From assembly GCA_024362935.1 (NCBI GenBank), contig JANCRA010000008.1, positions 29,010,557-29,074,556 on the forward strand: a stretch of 64,000 bases of DNA, read 5' to 3'. Source of the DNA: Setophaga petechia. Taxonomy: Eukaryota; Chordata; Aves; Passeriformes; Parulidae. Position numbers and translations under genes: made by a program. Under the pieces are notes generated by a model, which searched no databases, was not told where the DNA came from, and saw only the letters and a list, made by a program, of their open reading frames with translations. Of the stretch, positions 24,391 to 36,892 are shown one piece after another. Numbering within the stretch: position 1 is the stretch's first letter; the number at the start of each line of letters is the position of its first letter.

Positions 24391-27300
24391 GCAAACACAT
24401 CTATCATTCCCTCTGTAACTCTACCATAATTCTCCTTCAGAAAGAAGACATTGGGATGTCAATGAAAAAAGACCCCCTGGATTAATGTCTCCAACCTGGT
24501 CAGTCCAGAGGTCTCAAAGTGTGCAGTTCATGGAGTAGTTATCAGCCTCGCAGTACCAACGCAGGCACAGAGACCCAGCACTTAACAACCAAAGCTGGTG
24601 ACCAAACGGGAAAAAAAGGAGAATTCATCTACAAAAGCAGTAACCATCCCACACTGGACACCTTATGAGGTTGTTTAACATAAAATGAAACCCCAAGGAT
24701 GCATCTCTGTATCTTTGTGCCCAGGGATATGCTTTCAGCAGGCTGTCTTTGCTCAGAAATCATGTTGCAGTAACAAAGGAGATTGAATCTGAATGGTGTT
24801 AATTAATACTACTTTTGTATACTCATTTCATTTGTATCAGATACCATGTCTTCCATTACAGTTTAGCTCAAGATTACTTCTAAAATATTGGATTTGTCTA
24901 AAAAGAAAATTTTCACATATGAATAATCAAGCTGATGTAAGATGTACAGCTTTAAACCAGCTGAGAATCCAGCCCAGAAAGAGTGTCCAAAACTAAAAGT
25001 GCCTCTTCTGATTCACCATTTTCCACAGCTGTCCATAATACTTTATTTTCTACTTGGTTTTGTCATTATTTATAGGCCCAGGCACAGATGCACACAAACA
25101 ACTGTGAGGATGAATTTCTGATGGGATATCACATGCCTTTACTTTTGGTCCAAAGCTCTGCTAGACCTAGTTGATTCTGAAATAAGTGCTTTCAGGAAGC
25201 ATATTGGAATAACTTGAAGAATATTTCTTCTGTTTCTACTAATAAAAGAAAGGATTCAAGCCACATCTGTACTGTTGAATTTCAGGACAAGGTGTGCTTG
25301 TTCTACCAAGGATATGCCAATAATTCAAGGCAATCAGCAGGTTACATTACAGAGGAAAGTCTGCACCAACAAGCTGTACAAACAAAATAGCAATCAGAAG
25401 ATTTAATGCATTTCTGATGTACATTTAAGGCATTGACACTGGGCCACAGATGTACATGTGTTGTGTTTTATCTTGTTGAGATATGGCTTGTGAGAACCTA
25501 TTATAGCACATCATCACCCACAAGTACTGGGCCCAGCAAAGGAAAAAATCCATCACACATTACTCCTGCAGATATATTAGAGAAACAAATTGTACTTGGA
25601 ATTGAAAAGTCACAGGCTTATTCTGTCTTAATAAATTCCTGCCAAAAGGCTAAGTGTAAAACTAGAAATACTTCCCAAATGTTGTTACTGTATTATCATC
25701 TCTGACATCCCAAGGGCTGCTAGGGGAATCATCTAGATATCATTTCAGAGTTCTCACAATAAATCTGGAAGTTTTTTAACCATTTTTAAAATCTGCTTGG
25801 TTTTATGTAGCCTGTACATTTTGAGTTTCCTGTACTTGAAATTTAGCATCTCCTTTACCCAAACACAAAGGCTGTTTTATAACAAAAACTCTCACACTGG
25901 TGATGTGATGATACCATACACTTTTCTAAATCATAGATACACCTTCAAATCTTACTTTAACTTTACCAAAGACATAGCCTGAAATTCTGTGATGCATCAA
26001 AAGAATCTTAACAGATTTCATTCTGCTCCTACACTGCCATATTTATTCTAGATTATACATCATATTTTGAACATTTTTTATTCTGTTATCAATTCTTTCA
26101 AGACTCTTGATTGTTTTCTAGCACACATACCTTGTGACTCATCTAAATGTCATGGTAACATACAAAAAATATCATAAAGTTCTCCATTGCATCTCTGTTC
26201 TCTTATATTTTCGATTCTTTACCACTTTTACTGAATACATGAGGAGTTTATAATACACTGGTCTGAGGGAGACAACATGCACTAGGAAAGAGGACTTTTT
26301 TTGAAACTATTCCAAAACAAGCTATTTTTCATGTCAGCCAGGAAAACCATTTTGTCCCATTTTATTTCTGCTACAACTAAACATAAAATAAACCAAAAAA
26401 CCAACCAACCCAACAAAAAAAGCCCAGAGAAATGCACAAAGTGTGCCTATGCCATCAATTTAATGACTCACTTGCACTGCTTCTTTGACAGGCAACACTT
26501 CAGAAGTGCTGGATATTTCCTGGGATTGAGCAATATCAATTAAGTAATGCTTACTCAGGCAGCACCCAGGCCTGGCTGAAAATTTAAATAGGCAGGTACA
26601 GGGATAAGACATCTTGCTTTGTTGCCCATTCCAGTCTTCCAATACCTGACATTCAAAGCCACATTCTTCCCACCCTCCTCTGCACATGTTGCACACTCTC
26701 AGCTTCACTTCACTGAACATAACTATCTCTGTTCCAACATAAATTTATATGAATTCTGAAAAAAGCTTTAGAAGATTTAGTAACTGAGTCCCAAGAAGGA
26801 AAAAACCCTTTAAATCAAGAAAAAATAACCTTGACAGGTGCTTCAATCTCTCCTATGCAAGGCATGAGGTAGCTTCTAGTGAGAAGACTGGGACATGATG
26901 TCTGTGCTTGTCTAGAGGAGCTGATCAGGGCATTCTGTGATGAGGGCTATGAACAGCAAATGGCCAGAACTGGGCCTTGGTTTTTCCAGTCTAGAAACCT
27001 AAGCAAAGACATTCCAGGTCAGGTTCAGTATCACACTGAGTCATGTATCCCAGCAATCATTGGTATAGCATGGTGTGATGAAAAAATAAACTGAACTTGT
27101 AAGAAAAATGTATTAATTAAATTTAATGTTTAATATGAAACAGGAAATTATGTATCCCTTGTGAGTAAAGTTTTGCCTTATGAAACACAGTTGTGGACTC
27201 TGTCTATCAGTGTGCTTAATTTTTATGTTTAATACTTTTTGCTCAAATAATTCAAGGCTCTCAGTATTAAAATAGTAAAGTATTTGTGTAAAAATAATTG

Positions 27301-28249
27301 CTGCCTTGTGGTCCAAGAAGTCCTACCACATTATTCATACAGCAGGAGAAAAATGTGAATAGCAATGGTCACCTTGCTTTTCCTCAATCCTGTATCTTTT
27401 ATCATTCTGTGCTTTCTTCCTAAAATGTTCCAGCACTTTTTATATGAGAATGTGGACAGCTCTAGATTTACAATGTCATTCCTTCACAGGTGAGGATAGC
27501 ATAAATTTCTCACCAGTCCTTCACCTTCATCCTTGCCCATGTCTCCATGCATTCTTTTGGAGGTGAGGAATTATCAGGCTGCTGCGAGTACTTTGGGTAA
27601 TGAGGGTTCTTTATCAAGTATCTAGCTTTTGGGGAGGACATCTTTCTTTCTTTTCTTTCCTATAAGTGTAATTTTCTTACAGTTAAAGCTGATACGGCTA
27701 CAGCTGAGCTTTGTGTGAGTTCACATCTAGTGTTCCAAGCGACCTCCAAACCTCATCCAAGCTTAAAGTGATCAGGCATTTAGTGATGAAGCATTTCTGT
27801 CTTTGTTACAGCATTTTGCAAAACCAGAACAGCAGTTTGCTCTTGGCTGTGTACAGGCTTCTTCATAGACCATCAGCAATCAACAGGTAGGCCAGCTAAA
27901 CACAGGTCACAAAATAATGAAATAGCAGCTTGTCATTTCAGCAGCAATGGAAGTCAGCAACTGTGGTGTCAGGTATGAAAATGTGCAGTAGAGGGTGGTG
28001 GTCTTGTTCTCTGGCATCTGAATAAGACAGAGAAGACAACTGGGTTTCACAGTTGTGCATCAGTGCCTCACAGTTTAAAACTTGTTAATGTTAACAGGCC
28101 CTGGTAAATGGATGAAAAGAAAATTGATCATTAAATGGTGCGATTAAATGTATGAACAAGACATACAGATACCAGAATATTTCTGTGTACTGAATGTAGC
28201 AACCTTATAGGCAACAAGCTTACAATGTACACCTGCAGATCCCACTAAA
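24391..28249. other. Unique gene-free stretch
   Basis: No gene or confident repeat. The first 200 bp beyond the CR1 truncation point (to about 24600) are less AT-rich and could be the pre-insertion target or a more decayed repeat, but no family landmark is visible. Open frames up to about 90 codons (25433-25705) show no domain. Confidence 0.5.
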
Positions 28250-28765
28250 TTGTTTGGATTGCACACTTTACTGTAGGTCAGGGCTGTTAATCACCAGAAC
28301 GCCCCAGGGCAGCCACATACAGCCTTATTTATGGGCAAATCAAGAAACTGAAATACTGAACCGTGCCTGATTAGCTGCACTAATATGCTACTTGTGGCTA
28401 ATTTCTGAGCTGCTTAATTCGCAGGTGTTTGCCCCAGCCAATAAATCATGCTTTCTACCTCCTCTTTGCACTCATGACCTGCCATGCATATGTGCAGCCT
28501 GTTTAAGTGACAAGCAGGAAATAATTGATGGTGCATTAAATCACTCTGGTGTTTAGTGAACTGGCTCTCCTTTGAAACAGGCCTTGCTATGTTCTCACTC
28601 CCAGGCTCATTTCAGATGTTATTGTAACCCAAGTCTTCTGCGCCACTGCTCGCAACCTTTCAAAGGTACAATGTGTACATTTCCTCATTTTTATTTGTTT
28701 TACTTGTAGAGCACATGATTTGCATAAGCCATTGCTATTAAATTTTCCACAACAGTTAATCGCCA
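28250..28765. promoter_or_regulatory. Candidate conserved enhancer with SOX/POU/TCF sites
   Basis: This stretch stands out from the AT-rich surroundings by its dense, varied, non-repetitive motif content. It has an exact octamer ATTTGCAT at 28718-28725 (POU-type site), a SOX-type ACAATG at 28668-28673, and a perfect 13-bp palindrome ACCTTTCAAAGGT at 28655-28667 that places a TCF/LEF-like CTTTGA core on the minus strand. Several homeodomain cores (TTAATC, GATTAGC, CTAATT, TTAATTCG, ATAATTGATGG) lie through 28280-28540, and a HOX/CDX-like TTTATGG is near 28329. No frame in it looks like an exon. The motifs are seen directly; the enhancer role is inferred. Confidence 0.3.
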
Positions 28766-29783
28766 ATGTGATGAAACAGAGCAAAATTCCCTGGACTGAG
28801 AAGCTGGGAAGGAACGTACCAGGAGCCCGAGCAGATCCAGCCCTGTTCTGCACAAGGAGCTGTCAGCTATAAAGGGTTCTCAGTCATGTTTTGTGTCAAC
28901 CATCATTAAGTTCCTCATCCTGATTTCCTTCCTTCAGGTGAGACAAAGGGATCTGAAAGTTGAACTCACAGAAACAATTCACTTCTACCCCTTTCTAAGT
29001 CACAATGTAGCAGACTCATGTTCTTTCCTGTATCTTGACCCAAAATCACTGAGAAATTGCAAATTTCCCAAGCTTTAATTGAAAATGTTGAGAGTATACT
29101 GGAAGGCCCAAAAGTAGAAAAGACCCTATTTTTTCATCTGTCTGATGACATATTAACATGGTGTTCAGTGAAGTAATTCTTATTTTGGGGGAATCTCTGG
29201 TATTAGATTAGATTGTACCTGAGATCATACTTCCTCAGGGAATTCTGGATGAATCACAAAAATCTTTTCTGTATGTCTATCTTTCCAATGCCCTTTGGAG
29301 CAAAGGAGAAGAGACAAGACCTAACCAATTCTTTCAACTTTAAGGAATCTTTTACTACTGTACATGATAAAGTTCCTTAGCCTTCATTCTGACAACTAAA
29401 TAGAATAATCTCAAAGGAAAGGATTTCAGCAAATATGAAAGATTCTGGGATTTGATCATTTTTACTCCCTGTTTATGACTTATACTGATGCCAAACAAAA
29501 TGGGTAATGCGGTAGTCTGCTATTAATGTATTACACAAAGTTTAGTGGTAATTTATAAACCACAATGTTGTCAGAACTTTTAACTGTGGTGACAGTTAAA
29601 TTGGGGATTTCTTGAGCTGTTTATTCTAGGGGTACTTAAAAATGACAATATTAGCTTAGCAGAGTGTTAGATTTGTTTATGTACACTTACCTGGAAGAAC
29701 TTCTGCTGCAGCTAAGGGCAGCAGAACAAAATTCACCCTTCCATAGAGAAGGTAGCTAATTTTAGACAAATTAAAAGAAGCTG

Positions 29784-29800
29784 AAAAAAAAAAAAAAAAA
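29784..29800. repeat. Poly-A tract
   Basis: Uninterrupted run of 17 A. It is followed closely by a short tandem AGTGACAGA duplication near 29815-29832. No retroelement body precedes it. Confidence 0.9.
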
Positions 29801-31284
29801 GAAAATGCCTACAAGTGACAGAAGTGACAGAAAAATTTTTAAAGATCATGTATTAGCCATTCAAATTAACAGTGAATCACTACTACTACCAAAATATATT
29901 TCTCATGTGTTTCATTGGAAATTGTACAGCTGAACAGAAAAGGTAAAGAAAGCAATAGCAAATCTAAAAAAAAGGGGAATTATCCTCCTAATTCATAGCC
30001 AACTGAAAATGTCTTAAAAAGCAAAAATTTAGACCAATTACAGAAAAAAAAACCCACGCAGTAAGGCACATAAAAAATTGAAATAACTTTTTTAAAGCAT
30101 GGGAAAAAATAAATAACAAAACAAGAAACTGTTTAGGTTTTTTCCAGGCTTGATATGTAATCTATGAAGTGAGCAGAAGGTCAAAGTTTATACAGAGAAC
30201 TCACACGCCCTATAGCAGCCACCAGTAAAGTTACAATACTGAGTTACATGACCATGTAGCCTGACCTAGCATGGTAATTTTATGTTCTTATCTTCTGAGA
30301 TTATAAAACTAAAGTTCTGCTGACAGGGTGTTCTTTCCTGCTCTTATATACTTTCCTTGAATACCAAGAGAATAGTTTTTGACTTCTGTGGAAGCTGTAA
30401 AGGCATGTTTTGCTGTAGACTTGCGAAAGAGTTGGGTTATGATTGGGATTAGGAGTGGTTTTTAATAGATTTTTAAACTTCAAGGCCAGAAAGAGCTATT
30501 ATGTTTGCCTAAAGTAATTTCCTTTGCTTTCCAGTTATGGCATTTTTTCCTAAGCAGTTTTTGAATTGGAAGGAATTATTCTTTTCTGTTAAAAAGGAGT
30601 TTGTTTAGATTTAGAGACATTATGAAGAAACAAACATTTCAGTATAAGGGCATGACATTTTTACTCTATTTATTACTGAAAATTTTGTTTTGTTTTGGTG
30701 CCTAATTTGCTAAGAATCCTACTAGAGAATAATGTAGTGCCTGCAATTAGTATCATTTCAGTTTAACAGACTGGTGTTTTGACTAAAAATATGCTTTTTC
30801 CTTTAAATTTAGTTTTCTTGGAAGTGAATGTTTGGGGTCAGGGTTTTTGTTTTGTTTGGGGTTTTTTAGTTAAAATAGACTTTTCTCTTTTTTTCTGTAT
30901 TACCTAAAAATTTCATGGATTTCTTGTTAAATATTTTTATATGCTTTCTCAGGGATTAGAAAATTGTTATTAAAATGAATTATTAAATCCATTAAATTCG
31001 ATCATGGATTTATTTAAGAAATGTTACACTTTCTATGTCATGTTCAGTAGATAATTCAGGTAAATAACACTTGAATAAATAAGTGCTGTAAATTTCAGCT
31101 TGATGATAGGTCACAAATAAATAACAATATGAAATAAGGAGTCAAGGAGTGAACAAATTTGTATAGAGCTTCAGTTCTTCATTTATAACCTGTTGAAAGT
31201 GTTTCCAGGAATAAATTACTTTGTGGTCAGCTGATGTCCATGGGAAAACACCAGATGAATTTGAAGTGGACAGGGATAGAAAAT

Positions 31285-31321
31285 ACACACACACACACAC
31301 ACATACACACACACACACACA
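31285..31321. repeat. (CA)n microsatellite
   Basis: Alternating A and C for about 37 bp with one T interruption at 31304. It is the only long dinucleotide microsatellite in the window and is probably length-polymorphic. Confidence 0.97.
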
Positions 31322-34300
31322 TATTACCAGTATCTCTATTCTGACTTGATATTTTGGGTATCTTAAGACTTTTTGTACCAACCTAGAGAAATCATCAAGA
31401 CACTTAATGTTCATTGGCTTAGTTCTGTGACCTTTTTAAAGTCCAGGACACTGTGAACATGGTGCATTGGACACAAAAACTGATTTCTGAAAACTAATCT
31501 TAATATTATTCTGTTGTCATTCTTGTAATTTTTGTGGCATTTCAATGAAAATTACAGAAATTTTTATTAAGATTTGCACAAGGTTCTGATCAGGGCAATC
31601 AAATAATATAATTTATTTGTGTTTGCGTTTTTCTTTTCTTCCCCAATCACTTTCTTTTATAATACAGATAAACCTGTGCCTCACTCATGCTACCTTCCTG
31701 TTTAGCAGACACACAAAAAACTGATGCAGGGATCATAATTGTGGATTTTCAGACCAATTTTTCACACTTCTGAAATAGTCTGAAAATCTAATCTGAAGGT
31801 TCTGCTGTTTCAAAAAAAGAAATCATTAAATAAGGTGAAATGTACCTAGAAGTTCTTTTAAACTGTCTTGATTTTTATGTTTGTTTCCTTTTATGGACAT
31901 ATTTTTCCTAGTTCAAACTTCAGTGAATTCAATAAAGAGACCTCCCTGAACTTTCAAGGCTGCAAAAAAGTCACAGGGTGCTACAATAAATCCTACAAGC
32001 ATAAGTTGAGAATAAAACAAGCTTCAAAATTCTGGAGGGGCGTATCAAGATGAGGACTAATACTAGGCTGTGATCACTAGCTGGGTGTGCATCAGTAGAA
32101 CTCTGAAAGAGTTTGCTGAAGTTTCTCTCTTTTGTCAAAGTGATGAGGTAAGTAGAGAGTTAATATAGTTTGGGTAGTCATATACCTTAATTGCTCCTCT
32201 CCATATTCATGATGCTCTGAGTGTTTTAGAAATTGAAACTACCCCACGTCATTTTTGTGCTTCAAATTGTTTCTAATTTTGGGCACTAATCCTGAAAATA
32301 CACTCTAAAAGACTTCTGTGCTAGAAATAACCAAAAGATATTTGCAATTTAACCACATATTAACAAAGATACTTATTTTTATTGAATTTGGGTTTTATTT
32401 GCTACATTGTTCTTGAATTGCTTTCTCAGTTGAAAACCCACTCTTTCTTCACATTCTGGATCACCAAAGAACTACTGTATGACAATTCATAAAAGGAAAA
32501 TGGAAAGGTATAATGCAACCTAGCAACCCAATCCAATTGTCATATTGCTGAAATGTAAGCATGGAAAGGGGATATGGGAACGTCAAGAAGTGTGACTTCT
32601 GTATTTGAGAATTAAAGGTGTGCCAGACTGTACTGTCAAAATACCTTTTCAGGAGGCAGAAATGAAAGTTTATATTACAAAGGTCACTCAGAGAAGAAGA
32701 ATGTCACAAAGTTAAGTACATCCAGGAAAAGATCAGATAATAAGGAAAATCTTTTTTGGCACTAAAATGATGGATTGCAAGAATGGCAAAAAAGAGAACA
32801 TGGCAGATAGAAAGGGAACTCAAGACAAGAGAAAACTAAAATAGAAGGGTAATACAAGTTAATCTGTAGGAATCATAAAAGAAACACTTGGAAACAAGAG
32901 TGAAACTTATTGAATAAACTAAAACTTATTCAGAACATTCAGATGGCAAGATTCAGAAAAATCACCAGCAGAGTGGCATCTCAGCTGATTGAAAGATGCT
33001 TCATGGATACATTTTTTTTAAATTGTCATGGGTATTCATAAAACACTATATAAATAATTTAACAGCAATGCTAAGACTTATGAAAAGAGTATTAAAAGTA
33101 AAATTTTAATGCCTTAGACAAGTTATTGTGGGGGTTTAGGGTGACTGAACAGTTCTAATTTATACAAACTTACAGCATTTAACGTGGACTTGCAAAGCTG
33201 GGACAAGATCTTTCTGGATTTCTTCATATCAAGAAAGATGAAAGCTTGATGAAGTTTGGGAATTCTGAGCTAGCTATCATTTAATACAATCTTTGGCAAG
33301 CAGAATATATATAAAACTGTCAATGCCATATTTACACAGAATAGCAGTCTTAATTATTTTTCATTTAATATTTTTTCTTCCTTCGATGAGTTCATCATAA
33401 AGTTATCCTTTATACTGAAAAGGAAATTTTAGTGTGTCATTGAAACAGACAAGATCATTATGTAATGTTTGTCATTTTGGCCTTGAAAAACCCATGAGGA
33501 AGAGCATGTGCAGGCAGAATTGATTTGGTTGCTTGCACATTGGCCATGTGAGAGAAACAACATGAGAGAGACAGTGTGTTTTCTGGTTTCCTGTGGCATC
33601 TGCTGCACCTTGGGTCAGAAACCCACCTGTGTTGACCATCTTACACTTTCAGACAGCACATCAAAGTTACTGAACAAGCACAAGGTAGACACAATTCCAC
33701 CAATTTACCTGTGCAGCCCTCAGGTGCAGGATTGCAGCCATTCCATACAGTAGTTGAAATCTCCTGAGGGAACACAAATGGGTGGGGTACAAAAATACAG
33801 ACAGTGTCTGTTTTAAATTTATAATGCTATAACCATTTTACAACTTCATCTGCCTCAGTGCCTCCTATCGGGAGAAGATAGTAGGCTGAATTTCCATGAT
33901 TTCCATGAAGATCAGATGCTCAGACACAAACCCAGTGATGCTGAAATCACTAATGGTGAGCATAATCAGTCTCAAAAAACCCCACTGTCATAAGGAAAAA
34001 CATAATTTTAAGTGAAATTATTTAGACAATGTAAATATCTATTGTGACCAGAAGAGCAGAGATTATGGATTCAAGCTTTTAGGGCAATTGAGGCTGAGGA
34101 CAACCTTTCTGATAAAACCTCTTCTTTGCAAAATAAATCAGAAGACAGATAACATACTATTCTAATAATGTGGGTTTCTCCCCCTTTTCCTCTACCAATA
34201 TTTAAAATATGATCAAGGCTAAAAGAAAATCTCGCTAAAGTACAAATAATCTCTAGGTCAACAATTATTAATAAAAATCCTAATTTCCTCCTCCTCTGCT

Positions 34301-36097
34301 GGTAAGCTAAAGAAATAGTTTCTTCCCTACATGTCATTTCCTACCCACAGTAATTTCCAAATCTTCCAGTATCTTATTTTAATTATATGCTACATCATCT
34401 TTTACCTTGACTAATAGCTATTTCTTACCTATAGAAAGCAAATATTTGATGAACATGGCCTTCTCTTAGAAAATATTCTAATCACTGAATTTATGTCAGG
34501 AATATAAAACTTACATATACATTGAGATTGATTATAAAGTCTGGCTATTTTCTAGATCATGGATCACCTCAGTTACAGAAATACAGGTCTTGTCCCAGCC
34601 AAAACCACCACATCGTGTTGTGGACATGGTGACTCCAAAGTATTTGGATGTGCTGGGATCAACTCATTACCCCTTAGAACTATAACAATTGACAAAATCA
34701 CCCAGAACAGTCTTTTCACTTGGACCTCTCTTGATGTCAGATTGAAATTAGACCAAGAAAAAACACAGAGAGGAGAAATATCCATGGCATTACCTCCTTC
34801 TGCTAGAAACAGCTGTATTTAAAATTCAGTTCCTTCAACACTAGAACCCAAGCTATGCTTTTTACTCTGCAAAAACAACTGTGTAGCAGCAGTGATTGCA
34901 CATGAGAGAGAAATTGATTAAGGCCTTTCAGCTCTGAATAGCATGAAATCGCAGGTTGTTAATCTTGTTTGTCCACCTAAGAGATTTTTATGGGTCAAAG
35001 TTTTACCTGAAGATATGTCCTAAGCAAGTTCACTTAACCAAGAGAAATGAGTTGGGTCTTAGTGCAAAGTTTTGGCTTTTGCAATATATTTTTGTAATGC
35101 ATTTTTAAAGAAAGTTTTTCATATGCATGCAGACCATTGCACAAGTACATTAAAACAATAAAACAAAACAAGCAGATTCCTAATGTATTTTAATCTCAGC
35201 AGTGAGAAATATTGGAACATTCCTGTTTTCTACTCTTCAGACTGCTGTATATCACACATGACTACCAATAACTGTTGTGGCTATTTTTCTCCTTCTTTTC
35301 ATTATTTTTCAGTACATTGTGGCTGATTTTGAAAAACAGATTCTATTTCAAAACCGTAAACAGCTGAAGACTCTTAACTTTAAAAAAAAGATGTTTTATC
35401 AAAATTCTGTACTTATTGCATTGCAGTTGTGTATGATATTATGGGTGGGACTGAGGTTGATTAAATAGGTTCTTTACGTTCCTATGGATTCTTTTCATCA
35501 GTGTGGTACAAAAGGTCTCTACAAAAACTGTAATTAGGCCTCAAGGCTTTCTTCTTCCCTGTGACTAGTTCTCTGATTTCAGAAATCACGATTGTCACAA
35601 TGAAATCTACCAGTTCATGAGCCAACAATTTCCTTGGTCATCTGGCCCTGCAAAAGCCAAAGGCAGCAGGAAAGGAGGAACTTACAGGATCATCCATCAG
35701 CTGAGGATCGCCTCTATTTTCTTCATTTATAACAAAGACATATTTCCACTATTTTGGGAAAGTCCTATGCTGGAGATACCACAAAACTCCCTGTAAAAGC
35801 CATGTACTTGTTACTTTCAGAGAAGGATTTAATTGTCTGTTTGTTTGTTTTAATGCAGAACAAGTACATTTTTGCTGAATTGGAAAAAAGTTTATTCCTG
35901 TCATTGATACTAAAAAAATATAGTTATGACTCTTTTTCTAAGCTAAATAGTATGATTTCAATCAACCTGTTCTATCAGGTGACACTGATCTTTTTCATCC
36001 TCCTACTAATTTGATTTTCCACTTGTGAAAAGCATGGTATTAACAAAACTGAACTTGGTGAGCCAGCTTGGGCCATTACAGCACTGAGCAGGATATA

Positions 36098-36290
36098 ATC
36101 ACAGAATTGCAGAGTTGGAAGGGAACCATAAGGATTGTCAAATCCTGCTCCTGGCCCTGCACAGGACCACCCCAAAAGTCACACCAGTGTCTGAGGGCAT
36201 CATCCAAGTGCTTCTTGAACTTTGTCATGCTTGGTGCTCTAGGTCACATATTTTTCAGGGTACGTTTTCAAAGCCCCCAATGGTGGTGAT
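36098..36290 (-). mobile_element. CR1 LINE 3' fragment (minus), distinct subfamily
   Basis: Reverse-complement CR1 3' UTR beginning ATCACAGAATTGCAGAGTTG at 36098. It continues through GGAAGGGAACCATAAGGAT and a CTCCTGGCCCTGCACAGGAC block near 36151, then the CTTCTTGAACTTTGTCATGC block near 36212. This tail, with its CTGGCCCTGCACAGGAC segment, differs from the tail of the 23-24 kb copy, so it belongs to a different CR1 subfamily. Resemblance fades after about 36250; the right boundary is approximate. Confidence 0.9.
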
Positions 36291-36849
36291 TTTCTTTTTG
36301 TGACACCATTGGCATGATTGACTCCTCCTGGGGCCCATTGAAACCTCACAAGTTTCTCTGCTTCAGCCCTCCTGCCCAGTCAGCTTACATTTGTTCTTGC
36401 AGCTATTTATTCTTATCTAAGTATACTGCTCTGCTGATTCAATATTTTTATCTTTTCAATTTGTCAGAAACTCTTTTTTTCTATTCTAATCATGTCCACC
36501 TGTATCCGCCAATCTAGCACATTCCTTAAGCATCTTTTCAAGTCCTTTGCCCAAATCTCTAATGAAAAACTCAAATTAGGACAGATCTCTATTGATACTC
36601 ATTCACTGTATTCTTCCATTTTGAAAATGTACTGTTAATAAACTTATGGGTATGGTTTCCCATAAGTTTTAAACTAGCAACAATTTGAACTAAACCACTT
36701 TGGCCAAGCTTAATTTTAAGACCACCGTGCAAAATACTTTATCAAAATATGTATATTCTGTCACCTTCTTCCTTTGCCTATAATGTAATTGTTTTGATAT
36801 AATTTGCCCCTCACAACCCACTGATGGGTGTTTATTCCCTTCTGTTATC

Positions 36850-36892
36850 ACTCATATGTTAACAGGAACACAGTTAACACTCATATGTTAAC
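36850..36892. repeat. 14-bp direct repeat with three GTTAAC sites
   Basis: ACTCATATGTTAAC occurs at 36850-36863 and exactly again at 36879-36892. A third GTTAAC lies between them (36873-36878), giving three palindromic GTTAAC hexamers spaced 15 and 14 bp apart. Tandem duplication of a 29-bp unit with loss of part of the second copy would explain it. Confidence 0.8.

Larger units (their letters stand above)
28766..36097. other. Unique AT-rich gene-free stretch
   Basis: About 7.3 kb without a recognisable gene or dispersed repeat. It contains an A17 run at 29784-29800 and the CA microsatellite at 31285-31321. The 90-codon minus frame over 31142-31414 owes its valine/cysteine string to the CA repeat and is not a gene. 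Confidence 0.5.

Noticed and set aside
31142..31414. Minus-strand frame with a run of alternating Cys and Val
   Set aside because: The run is the translation of the CA microsatellite.
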